Assembly (NCBI GenBank): GCA_964507445.1
Contig: CAZDQF010000012.1
Span: 92,747-156,746, forward strand
Direction of reading: 5' to 3'
DNA length: 64,000 nt
From: GCA-2683135 sp964507445
GTDB lineage: Bacteria; Planctomycetota; GCA-002687715
Shown: positions 25,445 to 33,855 of the stretch, in pieces
Position numbering within the stretch: position 1 is the stretch's first letter
Layout of the letters: the number at the start of each line of letters is the position of its first letter
Notes under the pieces: model-generated
What the model saw: the letters and a program-made list of their open reading frames with translations, nothing else
The model's database searches: none
What the model was told of the DNA's origin: nothing
Position numbers and translations under genes: made by a program

Positions 25445-28144
25445 CTACGGTGCGGTTGTGCAGTTGAGCGGCGCGGAGTAACCGAAGGTCACCGAGCTCA
25501 CCGTGGGCAGCGAGTTGGTGGGCAACGTGCCGGTGCCGGAGGTGTTCGGGGTCGGGATGGTCATGCTGACCCGGAAGCGGATGTAGCGGTACCCGTCGAT
25601 CTGGTCGATGTTGGGGCCGGTGACCCACGAAGAGACGCTGCTCAGATCGGGACTGCCACCAGACAGCGCTTCGAAGGCGCCCTGGTATTCGACCACGACC
25701 GTGGCGCTCGCGGGCGGATTGGTGCCCAGGCTGGTGGACTCCATGACCGTGGCCGGATCGAAGTCCGGGTCGCCATAGCCGGTGTCGAAGAAGATGGAGA
25801 GCGCTGTCCCGCTGGTGGTGACGGAGTCGAAGGGGAACTGCAGCACGCTGATGTTGGCGCCGCCGGTTCCACCCATGGCGGGGATGAAGTTGGTCTCCAC
25901 CACTCCGTCCGGGTCCTCGAACTGGTAGAGGCCGGTGCCGCCGCCGCCGCTGGCGTGATCGCTGCACGTGTTGTTGGCTGCGCCGGGTGTGACGGTCAGC
26001 TGGGCCGTGGTCGAGATGTTGATCCCCAAGAAGCTCTGGAGCCAGATCTCACCACCGGAGCCGCCAGCGCCGCCGCCGCCGAAGAACAGGTTCCCCATGC
26101 CGCCGCTGGCTCCGTTGAAGAACAGAGCCGAGCCGGGGTTGAGGTCGATGTTCTGGACCGCGGAGATGCGGAAGCCGCCGCCGCCGCCGCCGCCGCCGCC
26201 GCCCTGGTCATCTGCCGTTGAGCCCATGATTTCGTGACGATCGCCGCCGCCGCCGCCGCCGGAGCCGGCGGAGAGAATGGAGATGGGAGCGATCATGGCT
26301 GGTGGTACGGGAGTGGCGTTGGAGACGGGCTGATTGGCCGACGTCTGGGCGATGCAGCCCTGGGCCGCGTTGGACCGAGCCTGACCGTTGCCCCCGGATT
26401 CCCATGCGGTGCCGCCTCCGCCACCGACGCCGCCCATGTCACCCATGACGCCGCCGGCGGGGAAGCGGAAAGCTCCCGCGCCGCCCGCGCCGCCCGCGAA
26501 CAACGCGTTCGCGCCGAACGGGCCCACGTTGTCCATGCCGCTGATCGGTGGGCCGAAGCCAGACTCGGCCACGTTGGTGCGAGTGGAGAATCCGTCCTGG
26601 GACGCCCGCCCGCCGTTTCCTCCGCCGACGCCGCCGACGCCGGCTTTGACGATGGAGTTGGCGGCGCTGCCGCCGTTGTTGAACGCGCCACTACCGGCGC
26701 CCTGGTTGGGGATGCCCGTCGCGGCGCTGTTGGTGCCGGCGTTGCCGTTGATGGTGCCGCTGATCTGGGCCTGGCCGAGGCAGCGGAGGTGGACTCTGTA
26801 GACGCCCTGGGCGCGGACGTTGGCGCCCGCGGCGACGGTGAAGTTGAGGCAGTCCCAGTTACCGTCCGCGAACCCAGGCTGAGCGGCCATGCCGGTGTCC
26901 AGGGTCTGGGAGCCTGCGTTGAAGGTCAGGTCTCCGAAGCTGCCGTCACCGGTGAGGGTGAAGGGGAAGGTGGAGCCGATTGCCCCCGAGCCGTCCCAGA
27001 TCGCGATCCCGGTGACGGTGTCGCGGTTGGTGGTCGTGGAGAAGTCGTCCATGATGGGCGGCTGTGCGCAGAACGTGATGGGGATGGTCTGGAAGAACCG
27101 CTTGCCGCTGGTCGGGGAAGCGGGGTCGTTGGGGTCGTAGAGGACCACCGAGTTCTGACCGAAGTCCTGGATCGCCGAGGACAGCTCGAGCTCGTACTGG
27201 ACGTTGGCCAGTAGCTGGGAAGAGGCGAGGTAGTCGATGCGGGCATAGCCTTCCTCCCCGGCCTCAGGAGTTCCGGTCTGGAAGAACTGCACGGAGCCTG
27301 GGACCTGCGCCCCGGAGTTGCTGTTGATCAGCCTCACGTTGGCCAGGTTGATCCCTGCGGGGAAGAGGGGCTCGCTGATGAAGATGGTGACCGTGTCGTT
27401 GGCGACGTTGCTCGGGTCGATGGACGGGGGAGAGGGGTCGTTGCTGACGGGGGTCGTGACCACCACGAACGGAGGGCCCGGGATGGGGTCCGTGAAGCAG
27501 GCGGCGGCGCCGCCGGTGCCGTTGGGATCACAGGTCGTGAAGGTCGCCACCGCGGAGTTCTGGATGGGGCCGCCCCCGACGTTCAGCACCTGTCCGCCGC
27601 CGCCCGCGCTGGGGATGAACAGGGTGTAGGGGATGGCTCCGCCGAGTCCGGCCGTGGTCGCCGGGTTGAGCGGATCGGTCGGTGGAGTCGGCAGGAAGGT
27701 GACGATGCGTTCGTTGCCCGCCGGGAAGTTGGGTGAATCGGACACCGCGAACGATCCGGCGGCTCCGACCGTGGTCACCCCATCTGTGGTCGTGATGTTG
27801 ATGGTGCCCAGGGCGACCCCGGCTTGCGGCAGCGAGGTCGGGTCCACGTTGCCCTCGAACTCGATCTCGACGGCCACGTTGAGTGGGATGTTGGCGGGCG
27901 GGTTGGGTGTCGTCGGCCCGGTTGCGCTGCTCCACAGTTCGATAGTGGCGAAGCCGTTGCTGGTCGGCACGTTCAGCAGTCGGACGGAGGACACCAGCGA
28001 CTCACCGCTGCCACCACCACCACCGCCACCACCGCCGCCGCCGCCCCCACCGCCGCCGCCGCCGCCCCCACCGCCGCCGAGTCCCATGACGGTCACCGCG
28101 ACTAACGCGACGATGAGGCCAGGGTGCTTGCGCATGAATGTCAT
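25445..28144 (-). CDS. Exported glycine-rich surface protein with SbsA-type Ig-like domain
   Basis: 899 residues from ATG 28144, with AAGGAG 9 nt upstream. The N-terminus (MTFMRKHPGLIVALVAVTVM) is a signal or anchor helix followed at once by 23 consecutive Gly. A bacterial Ig-like domain near residues 210-310 (VTIFISEPLFPAGINLANVRL) is followed by a long Gly-rich region (about 420-680) with GGAGG-type loops, including ten Gly near residue 650, probably a beta-helix or PGRS-like surface stalk. The C-terminal beta-rich domain (about 730-899) contains DGYRYIRFRVSM. A lipoprotein Cys, which normally precedes such poly-Gly linkers (GCGGG), is absent: the sequence reads MGLGGG. Its role is unknown, likely structural or adhesive. 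Confidence 0.82.
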   Translation of the reverse strand: MTFMRKHPGLIVALVAVTVMGLGGGGGGGGGGGGGGGGGGGGGGGSGESLVSSVRLLNVPTSNGFATIELWSSATGPTTPNPPANIPLNVAVEIEFEGNVDPTSLPQAGVALGTINITTTDGVTTVGAAGSFAVSDSPNFPAGNERIVTFLPTPPTDPLNPATTAGLGGAIPYTLFIPSAGGGGQVLNVGGGPIQNSAVATFTTCDPNGTGGAAACFTDPIPGPPFVVVTTPVSNDPSPPSIDPSNVANDTVTIFISEPLFPAGINLANVRLINSNSGAQVPGSVQFFQTGTPEAGEEGYARIDYLASSQLLANVQYELELSSAIQDFGQNSVVLYDPNDPASPTSGKRFFQTIPITFCAQPPIMDDFSTTTNRDTVTGIAIWDGSGAIGSTFPFTLTGDGSFGDLTFNAGSQTLDTGMAAQPGFADGNWDCLNFTVAAGANVRAQGVYRVHLRCLGQAQISGTINGNAGTNSAATGIPNQGAGSGAFNNGGSAANSIVKAGVGGVGGGNGGRASQDGFSTRTNVAESGFGPPISGMDNVGPFGANALFAGGAGGAGAFRFPAGGVMGDMGGVGGGGGTAWESGGNGQARSNAAQGCIAQTSANQPVSNATPVPPAMIAPISILSAGSGGGGGGDRHEIMGSTADDQGGGGGGGGGGFRISAVQNIDLNPGSALFFNGASGGMGNLFFGGGGAGGSGGEIWLQSFLGINISTTAQLTVTPGAANNTCSDHASGGGGTGLYQFEDPDGVVETNFIPAMGGTGGANISVLQFPFDSVTTSGTALSIFFDTGYGDPDFDPATVMESTSLGTNPPASATVVVEYQGAFEALSGGSPDLSSVSSWVTGPNIDQIDGYRYIRFRVSMTIPTPNTSGTGTLPTNSLPTVSSVTFGYSAPLNCTTAP
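28010..28078. repeat. Poly-glycine GGN codon tract (23 codons)
   Basis: The 69-bp tract encodes 23 Gly on the minus strand, using mainly GGC and GGT with a few GGG codons. It lies directly after the membrane/signal helix of the surface protein. Such GC-rich triplet tracts can change length by slippage and are also hard to sequence, so the count may not be exact. Confidence 0.85.
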
Positions 28145-28503
28145 TCCCGCGAACTCCTTGTTGAGAGAGGGCAGCCCGACCATCACCCGACGCACCCGGC
28201 GAGCGCAGCTCGGAGCTGCTGTCACCGATACGCGAGCGCAAACGGGATACCGTTCTCCTCGCTCTCAGGGCCTATCCAGAAGCCCTTGCTTGTAAGGTCC
28301 TTACATCCGGCGCCCTTGCTGCGCTATGACGCTCGCCGTCAAGCGGAGCGGAAGCGCACGGGAGGGTTTGCCGGAGCGTCTCTCGATCCTCCCGCTTCCA
28401 TCAGGCGGGAGGCGACGAGGATTGTAGGAGCGGTGCCAGGACCGGTCAACGGCTCAGGACTTGGGCCTTGGAGGCGGGGCCGGTAACGTCCGCGCTCTCT
28501 CTC
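28145..28503. other. Divergent intergenic region between the surface protein and QueD
   Basis: 359 bp. It contains a 15-nt palindrome at 28291-28305, an 8-bp hairpin (28388-28395 with 28405-28412), and short unconvincing frames. The hairpin has no U-tract. No RNA gene is recognisable. Confidence 0.5.
28291..28305. promoter_or_regulatory. Palindromic candidate operator
   Basis: TGTAAGG and CCTTACA flank a single T, giving a perfect 7+7 dyad. It stands out as AT-richer than its surroundings and lies about 147 bp upstream of the surface-protein ATG and 199 bp upstream of queD. It has the form of a binding site for a dimeric repressor; the regulator is unknown. Confidence 0.4.
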
Positions 28504-29235
28504 ATGACCGCCGAATTCAGAAATTCCCGCAGATCATCCGGTCCCGTGCGAGGTCCTGGTTTCGTCTCCCTGGGAACCGTGCCTCCCAGGGCGGAGGAGG
28601 CGCTCGCGGCCTGCACAGAGCGAGCTGGGTGTCGACTCTTCCGTGCATCTGGCCCGGCGGCGGAAGGGGATTGGGCGGTTCAAGGCGAGCCGGATCAACT
28701 GGCCGCCCTGAGGGTCCTGGTGGCTCCCCTGGGTGACTTGGCAGGGGTCGCTGGAGCCCTGGGCTCGGCCGTGGATGCTGGACCAGGCCCGGACCCCCTC
28801 CCGCCGGCGGACCAGGACCTGTACCGGCGCCGTCAGGTGGACGAGGAAGACGGCCATGAGGCCGGGAGCCCGCCCACGTTGTTGATCACTCGGGAGTTCA
28901 GCTTCGACGCCGCTCACAACCTGCCCCGCTATGACGGCAAGTGCGAGCGCCTGCACGGGCACAACTACCGGGTGCGGGTGACGGTGAAGGCTCCCCTCGA
29001 CGCCTGGAGCGGGCTCTGCTTCGACTTCCATGACATCAAGACCGTGGTCAGGGAACGGGTCGTGGATGTGCTGGACCACCGATACCTGAACGAGTTCCTC
29101 CCCAACCCCAGCGCGGAGCATCTCGCGGTCTGGTGCTGGCAGCGGCTGGAGAGCCTGCCCTTGCACGAGATCCAGATCTGGGAGACCCCCACCAGCTACG
29201 TCACCTACCGGGGCCCGTCGTCCTTCGAAGGTTGA
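28504..29235 (+). CDS. queD: 6-carboxytetrahydropterin synthase (QueD/PTPS family) with N-terminal extension
   Basis: 243 residues. The C-terminal 115 residues form a complete QueD domain: zinc His in FDAAHNLP and LHGHNY, catalytic Cys in GKCERLHGH, DHRYLNE, and the Glu in WETPTSYV that anchors the pterin. It makes 6-carboxytetrahydropterin for queuosine-type 7-deazaguanine synthesis, or a related pterin. About 125 residues precede it, from FVSLGTVPPRAEEALAAC to LPPADQDLYRRR. These look partly folded but match no domain I know; normal QueD is about 120 residues. ATG 28504 has no good ribosome site, and TTG 28468 is also possible. Other queuosine genes are absent from the window. Confidence 0.87.
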   Translation: MTAEFRNSRRSSGPVRGPGFVSLGTVPPRAEEALAACTERAGCRLFRASGPAAEGDWAVQGEPDQLAALRVLVAPLGDLAGVAGALGSAVDAGPGPDPLPPADQDLYRRRQVDEEDGHEAGSPPTLLITREFSFDAAHNLPRYDGKCERLHGHNYRVRVTVKAPLDAWSGLCFDFHDIKTVVRERVVDVLDHRYLNEFLPNPSAEHLAVWCWQRLESLPLHEIQIWETPTSYVTYRGPSSFEG

Positions 29236-29259
29236 CGCGGTCGGGGCGCCCTCTAGGGT
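29232..29259 (+). promoter_or_regulatory. mutS promoter implying a leaderless transcript
   Basis: TTGACG (29232-29237), a 16-bp spacer, and TAGGGT (29254-29259) are followed 6 nt later by the GTG start of mutS at 29266. Transcription would start at or next to the start codon. The -35 begins inside the last codons of queD. Confidence 0.6.
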
Positions 29260-29265
29260 GAGGGG

Positions 29266-31827
29266 GTGTCCACGCCCATGATGAAGCAGTTCCACGCCGC
29301 GAAGGCGGAGCACCCTGACGGCCTGCTCTTCTTCCGCATGGGGGACTTCTTCGAGCTGTTCGGGGAGGACGCGGTGGTCGCCTCCCAGGAGTTGAACCTC
29401 ACCCTGACGTCGCGAGAGAAGGGGGACGGGGCGTTGCCAATGGCCGGGGTGCCGGTGCGCAGCGTGGAGGGGTACATCAACCGCCTCATCCGTCTCGGTC
29501 GGAAGGTCGTGGTCTGCGATCAGGTCCAGGACCCATCCGAGGCCAAGGGCATCGTGGAGCGGGCGGTGACCCGGGTCGTGACCCCGGGCACGGTCCTGGA
29601 AGAGGAGGGGCTCGTGGACGGCGAGCACAACTTCCTCTGTGGGGTGATGGTCAGCGGCGACGTGGCCGGCCTCGCTTACGCCGACATCAGCACGGGGACC
29701 TTCCTGCTGGAAGAGGTGCAGGCCGAGCGGATGGTGGACGGCGTCCTGCAGGTGGACCCAGCGGAGTGCCTGCTGCCGGAGTCCGCCCTGGACGCAGACA
29801 GCCCCTATGCGGTGTTGCGAGAGGCGCTGGAGAGTCCGTGTTCCACGTTCCCGGACTGGCGATTCGACCGCGACGAAGCGGAACGCCTGCTGAAAGAGCA
29901 GTTCCGTGTCGCCCGGCTTGAGGGTTTCGGAGTGGGTGAGCTCGGTCCCGCCATCGGGGCCGCCGGCGCTGTCCTCCAGTACCTCCTGGACACCCAGAAG
30001 GGCGCCCTCGCCCACCTGACCCGGATGCGGCGGGTGCGGCGCGACCAGACCATGGTGCTTGATCGCACCACCCGCGCGTCCCTGGAGCTGGCCTCCACAC
30101 TCAAGGACAAGAGCCGGAAGGGGAGCCTCATCTGGGTGCTGGACCGGACCCAGTCATCCATGGGTTCGCGCATGCTCAGGGACTGGATCCTGGAGCCACT
30201 TCGGGATGTGGACGCCATCCGCGCGCGCCAGGACGGCGTGGAAGAGCTGCTGGAGGATGAGGTCCTGAGGGAGGACCTCCGCTCCGTCCTCAAGCCCGTT
30301 CAGGACATGGAGCGTCTGCTGGCTCGACTCTCTACCGGCCGTGGAACCGCCCGTGAGCTGGTGGGGCTCCGCTCCAGCTTGCGGGCCTTGCCGCTGGTCA
30401 AGGGCAAGTTGAAGGCGTGCTGGAGCGCTCCGCTCAAGGGGATCGTGGAGGACACGCCGGACCTCGATGAGCTGACAGACCTGCTCGAGCGAGCGCTCAA
30501 GGACGAGGTCCCACCCACCATCCGCGAGGGCGGGATGATCCGCGAGGGCTTCGATCCGGAGCTGGATGAGCTGCGAGAAGTGGGGAGCAAGAACAAGTCC
30601 TGGATCGCCGCGTTCCAGGTCAGCGAGTCTGAGCGCACCGGGATCTCGAACCTGAAGATCGGCTTCAACAAGGTGTTCGGGTACTACATCGAGGTTACGC
30701 ACGCCAACACCACCCGGGTGCCCCCGGAGTACGTGCGTAAGCAGACCCTCAAGAACGCCGAGCGCTACATCACTCCCGAGTTGAAGGAGTACGAGGAGAA
30801 GGTCCTGGGGGCAGAGGACCGTATCCGTGAGCGCGAGACCGAGCACTTCTTGCGTCTTCGGGAGCAGGTGAGGGAAGAGCTGCTGGAGATCCAGGCGGCG
30901 GCGGACGCGCTGGCGCGGCTGGACGCCCTCCAATCCCTGGCCCAGGTGGCTCGAGAGAACCGGTACGTCCGACCGGAAGTGGACGACTCCCGGGACATGG
31001 AGGTGGTGGAGGGGCGTCATCCGGTGCTGGACCACATGGCCTCCGATGAGCCCTTCGTCCCCAACGACCTCCGGTTGTTCGGAGGTGACCGGGAGCTGGC
31101 GCTGATCACCGGTCCGAACATGGCCGGTAAGTCGACGTTCATTCGGCAGGCGGCGCTGCTGGTGATCATGGGGCAGGCGGGCTCTTTCGTCCCCGCGGAC
31201 TCGGCGCGCATGGGCGTGGTGGACCGGGTCTTCACGCGGGTCGGCGCGTCCGACGAGCTGCAGCGGGGCAACTCCACCTTCATGGTGGAGATGATCGAGA
31301 CCGCGGAGATCATCAACAACGCCACGGACCGCAGCCTGGTGATCCTGGACGAGGTGGGGCGGGGCACCTCCACCTTCGACGGTCTCGCCATCGCCTGGGC
31401 GATCACCGAGTTCCTGGCCAACGAGGTCAAGAGCCGCGCGCTGTTCGCCACCCACTACCACCAGCTCCTCGAGCTGGCCGACTCCCTCCCCAACACGTTC
31501 AACCTGCACGTGGCGGTGCGCGAGTGGGGCGACGAGATCGTCTTCCTTCACAAGATCATCGAAGGCGGAACGGACCGCTCCTACGGCATCCACGTGGCGC
31601 GTCTGGCGGGGCTGCCGCGTGCGTTGCTAGCGCGGGCGGAGGCGGTGCTCGACCGCGTCGAAGCGGAGCAGGAGTCGGGAGCCGCCATGGGGGTCGGGGA
31701 GCAGCAGCTCAACCTGTTCGTCGAACCTGATGACCGGCTGCGTGCGGCGCTCAAGGATGTGGACGTCAACGACCTGTCGCCCAAGGCGGCCCTGGAGCTG
31801 CTGTATCGCCTCAAGGAGCTGGCGTGA
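29266..31827 (+). CDS. mutS: DNA mismatch repair protein MutS
   Basis: 853 residues, full length. The mismatch-recognition domain carries the Phe-x-Glu motif in MGDFFELFGED (near residues 26-36; commonly GDFYELF). Connector and lever/clamp domains follow (about 125-560), including NLKIGFNKVFGYYIEVT. The ATPase has Walker A GPNMAGKST (about 616-624), Walker B LVILDEVGRGTST (about 690) and ATHYHQL. The C-terminal part is short, with LNLF and LSPKAALELLYRLK. It recognises mismatches and signals through MutL, which is not in this window. The start is GTG 29266; an internal ATG is 4 codons on. No Shine-Dalgarno is apparent, and the promoter suggests leaderless expression. Confidence 0.98.
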   Translation: MSTPMMKQFHAAKAEHPDGLLFFRMGDFFELFGEDAVVASQELNLTLTSREKGDGALPMAGVPVRSVEGYINRLIRLGRKVVVCDQVQDPSEAKGIVERAVTRVVTPGTVLEEEGLVDGEHNFLCGVMVSGDVAGLAYADISTGTFLLEEVQAERMVDGVLQVDPAECLLPESALDADSPYAVLREALESPCSTFPDWRFDRDEAERLLKEQFRVARLEGFGVGELGPAIGAAGAVLQYLLDTQKGALAHLTRMRRVRRDQTMVLDRTTRASLELASTLKDKSRKGSLIWVLDRTQSSMGSRMLRDWILEPLRDVDAIRARQDGVEELLEDEVLREDLRSVLKPVQDMERLLARLSTGRGTARELVGLRSSLRALPLVKGKLKACWSAPLKGIVEDTPDLDELTDLLERALKDEVPPTIREGGMIREGFDPELDELREVGSKNKSWIAAFQVSESERTGISNLKIGFNKVFGYYIEVTHANTTRVPPEYVRKQTLKNAERYITPELKEYEEKVLGAEDRIRERETEHFLRLREQVREELLEIQAAADALARLDALQSLAQVARENRYVRPEVDDSRDMEVVEGRHPVLDHMASDEPFVPNDLRLFGGDRELALITGPNMAGKSTFIRQAALLVIMGQAGSFVPADSARMGVVDRVFTRVGASDELQRGNSTFMVEMIETAEIINNATDRSLVILDEVGRGTSTFDGLAIAWAITEFLANEVKSRALFATHYHQLLELADSLPNTFNLHVAVREWGDEIVFLHKIIEGGTDRSYGIHVARLAGLPRALLARAEAVLDRVEAEQESGAAMGVGEQQLNLFVEPDDRLRAALKDVDVNDLSPKAALELLYRLKELA

Positions 31828-31869
31828 CCGTCGCCCAGGGACACGATCGCCGACCGGTCGGGACCCGGT

Positions 31870-32304
31870 ATGGGCTCTGATCGCCCCTCGGATCGGTTCC
31901 TGGAAGCGTTGATCGCGGCGTTCGTGTCCTGCCATGAGGCGGACCTGCCGCCCGTGTCCGACACCCGGGCATCAGCGCGCCTGAGGCAGATGATCCAGCG
32001 GTTGCCGCGCTCGGAGCGCGCCCTGCTGAACGGGGGCTTCATGGTGCTCCAGTCTCTGGCGATCTTGCGCTTCGGGCGTCCCGTTCAAGGGCTCGGCGTG
32101 GACCGCGCGCGCCGCCTGGTGCGGTCCCTGGAGGGTGCTCCGCTGAAGCCCCTGCGCAGGCTCCACTACGGATTGAAGATGCTCTGCCAGTTCTCCTACT
32201 TCGCTGACGAAGGTGCGTGGGCGGCCTGTGACTACGGAGGGCCCTGGCTGGGTCGCGTGGAGGTGGAGGTGTCGGAGCCGCCGGACCTGGGAGGGCAGGT
32301 GTGA
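31870..32304 (+). CDS. Small subunit-like partner of the GMC oxidoreductase
   Basis: 144 residues with no signal peptide. Placement directly before a GMC flavoprotein, with a 4-nt overlap (GTGA), and the helical pattern LPPVSDTRASARLRQMIQRLP...LLNGGFMVLQ fit the gluconate 2-dehydrogenase subunit 3-like group that accompanies membrane GMC dehydrogenases. Sequence likeness alone is weak, so the assignment leans on context. It would help assemble or escort the flavoprotein. The start ATG 31870 has no strong ribosome site. It follows mutS by 42 bp. Confidence 0.6.
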   Translation: MGSDRPSDRFLEALIAAFVSCHEADLPPVSDTRASARLRQMIQRLPRSERALLNGGFMVLQSLAILRFGRPVQGLGVDRARRLVRSLEGAPLKPLRRLHYGLKMLCQFSYFADEGAWAACDYGGPWLGRVEVEVSEPPDLGGQV

Positions 32305-33836
32305 CCCGTGAGCTACGCTGCGAGGTCTGCGTGGTGGGCTCCGGGGCGGGAGGGTCGGCCGCGGCCGCCACCTACGCCGCCGGGGGGCGCGACACCCTGT
32401 TGCTGGAGGCGGGCGCGCACCATCCGCCGTCCACCTTCGATCAACGTGAGGATCAGATGATCCCTCGTCTCTACGCCGACGCGGGCCTCCGCATGACGTC
32501 GGATCAGTCCATGATGGTCATGTCCGGCGAGGGGCTCGGTGGTTCCACGGTCCACAACACGGGGCTGGCGGTCCCCGCTCCGCGGGCCGTGCTGGATCGT
32601 TGGGGCGCTGACGGTGGCCTGCCCGTAGATCCGGCGGCGTTCGACGCAGCTCAGCAGGAGGTCCTCCGACGCATGGAGGCGCGGCCTGTTGATGACGACG
32701 AGATCAACACCAACAACCGTCTCCTCATGGAGGGTGCGCGGTCGGTCGGGCTCTCCTACATGGTGGCCCGCCACAATCGCCGACGTTGCTCCGGGTGCGG
32801 CTTCTGCATGATTGGTTGCGCCTACAACCGAAAACGCAACGCCCTGTTCTCGTGGCTGGAGGAGGGGGTGAGGTCGGGGCTTCGGATGGTCGTCGAGTCA
32901 CCGGTGGAGCGCATCGTTGAACGAGCGGACCATGCCCTGGTCCGAGGGGCCGGGTTCACCGTGCGCGCCCAGGAGGTGGTGGTGGCGGGGTCGGCCATCG
33001 GCACTCCAGTGCTCCTGCGTCGCTCCGGGCTGGGGCCACGGCGGGTCGGGCGCAACCTGCGGTTGCACCCCTTCGCGCCGGTCGCGGCGGTGTTCGATGA
33101 GCCTGTTTCCGCATGGCGCGGGGTTCCCCAGTCGGTGCTGGTCACCGGAGGCGCCCGGTTCCTGGAGGGCGGCCGTGGCGGCTGGATCCTCATGGCCGCG
33201 GGCCGCGGGCCCCGCGGGGCGGCGGCCCGGGGGCCCGGGGAGTGGGCCGGGCGGGGGGGGGGCGGGTGGAGCGGCTGGCCCGGGGCGGCCGGCCCGGGGG
33301 CTACGGCGGCCTTCGTCCCTGGCTATGGGACGGAGGTGGCGGATGTGATGCGTCGTTATGGTCACCTCGCCTCCGCCGGGGTCCTGCTCCATGACGAGGA
33401 GCCCGGGCGGGTGAGGGGACGGCGGGGCGGGCGCCCGTTCATTCGATCCTGGCCCAGGAGCGAGGACCGCCGGGGTCTGGTGGATGGGGTCGAGGCCCTG
33501 GCCCGGCTCTATCTTGCGGCAGGGGCGAGAGAGGTCATGTTGCCGTTTCGATCGAGGCCACGGGCGCAGACCCCAGCCGCCCTCGAGGGACTCCACGAGC
33601 TGCCGTTTCGCCCCTACGACGTGTCGCTCAACTCCGTGCACCCGCAGGCCAGCGTCCCCATGGGCAACCACCGATCGGCCTGCGTCACGCCGGATGGACG
33701 GTTGCGCGGCACGAGGCGGGTACGGGTGGCGGACGGGTCGTTGTTCCCCGGCTCCGTCGGCGTCCCGCCTCAGGTGGCGATCATGACCTTCGGCATGCTG
33801 GTGGCCACCGCGGCTCTCTCTGACAAGCCGCGGTGA
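32301..33836 (+). CDS. GMC-family FAD-dependent oxidoreductase
   Basis: 511 residues. FAD binding is shown by VVGSGAGGSAAAATYAAGG at the N-terminus and GEGLGGSTVHNTGLA near residue 72. A Cys cluster (CSGCGFCMIGC, near residue 155) is typical of the long-chain alcohol/glucose-methanol-choline subgroup. The C-terminal domain has the catalytic-region NSVHPQASVPMG and GSLFPGSVGVPPQVAIMTF. There is no Tat signal. The substrate is unknown, probably an alcohol or sugar. Residues of about 297-335 are abnormal: almost only Gly, Ala, Arg, Pro and Trp, where the family has a conserved GPPG-type loop. This stretch is probably a sequence error, so the protein may be slightly different in length. Confidence 0.88.
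   Translation: MTRELRCEVCVVGSGAGGSAAAATYAAGGRDTLLLEAGAHHPPSTFDQREDQMIPRLYADAGLRMTSDQSMMVMSGEGLGGSTVHNTGLAVPAPRAVLDRWGADGGLPVDPAAFDAAQQEVLRRMEARPVDDDEINTNNRLLMEGARSVGLSYMVARHNRRRCSGCGFCMIGCAYNRKRNALFSWLEEGVRSGLRMVVESPVERIVERADHALVRGAGFTVRAQEVVVAGSAIGTPVLLRRSGLGPRRVGRNLRLHPFAPVAAVFDEPVSAWRGVPQSVLVTGGARFLEGGRGGWILMAAGRGPRGAAARGPGEWAGRGGGGWSGWPGAAGPGATAAFVPGYGTEVADVMRRYGHLASAGVLLHDEEPGRVRGRRGGRPFIRSWPRSEDRRGLVDGVEALARLYLAAGAREVMLPFRSRPRAQTPAALEGLHELPFRPYDVSLNSVHPQASVPMGNHRSACVTPDGRLRGTRRVRVADGSLFPGSVGVPPQVAIMTFGMLVATAALSDKPR
33189..33304. other. Anomalous almost pure G/C stretch inside the GMC gene
   Basis: Roughly 115 bp is close to 95% GC, with a G10 run at 33253-33262 and repeated CCCGGG/GGCC blocks. 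It still keeps the reading frame. The encoded residues do not resemble the family, while both flanks do. A base-calling or assembly artefact is the most likely explanation. Confidence 0.65.
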
Positions 33837-33855
33837 CCCGGGAGCCAGCGGCGGG

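Noticed and set aside
25445..28144. Mobile-element or PE-PGRS origin of the glycine-rich gene
   Set aside because: No inverted repeats, transposase remnants or composition break at its borders; the Gly-rich part is one section of an ordinary exported protein.
31870..32304. Frameshifted N-terminus of the GMC oxidoreductase
   Set aside because: The GMC gene has its own intact FAD-binding N-terminus, and the small gene has a separate start and complete stop.
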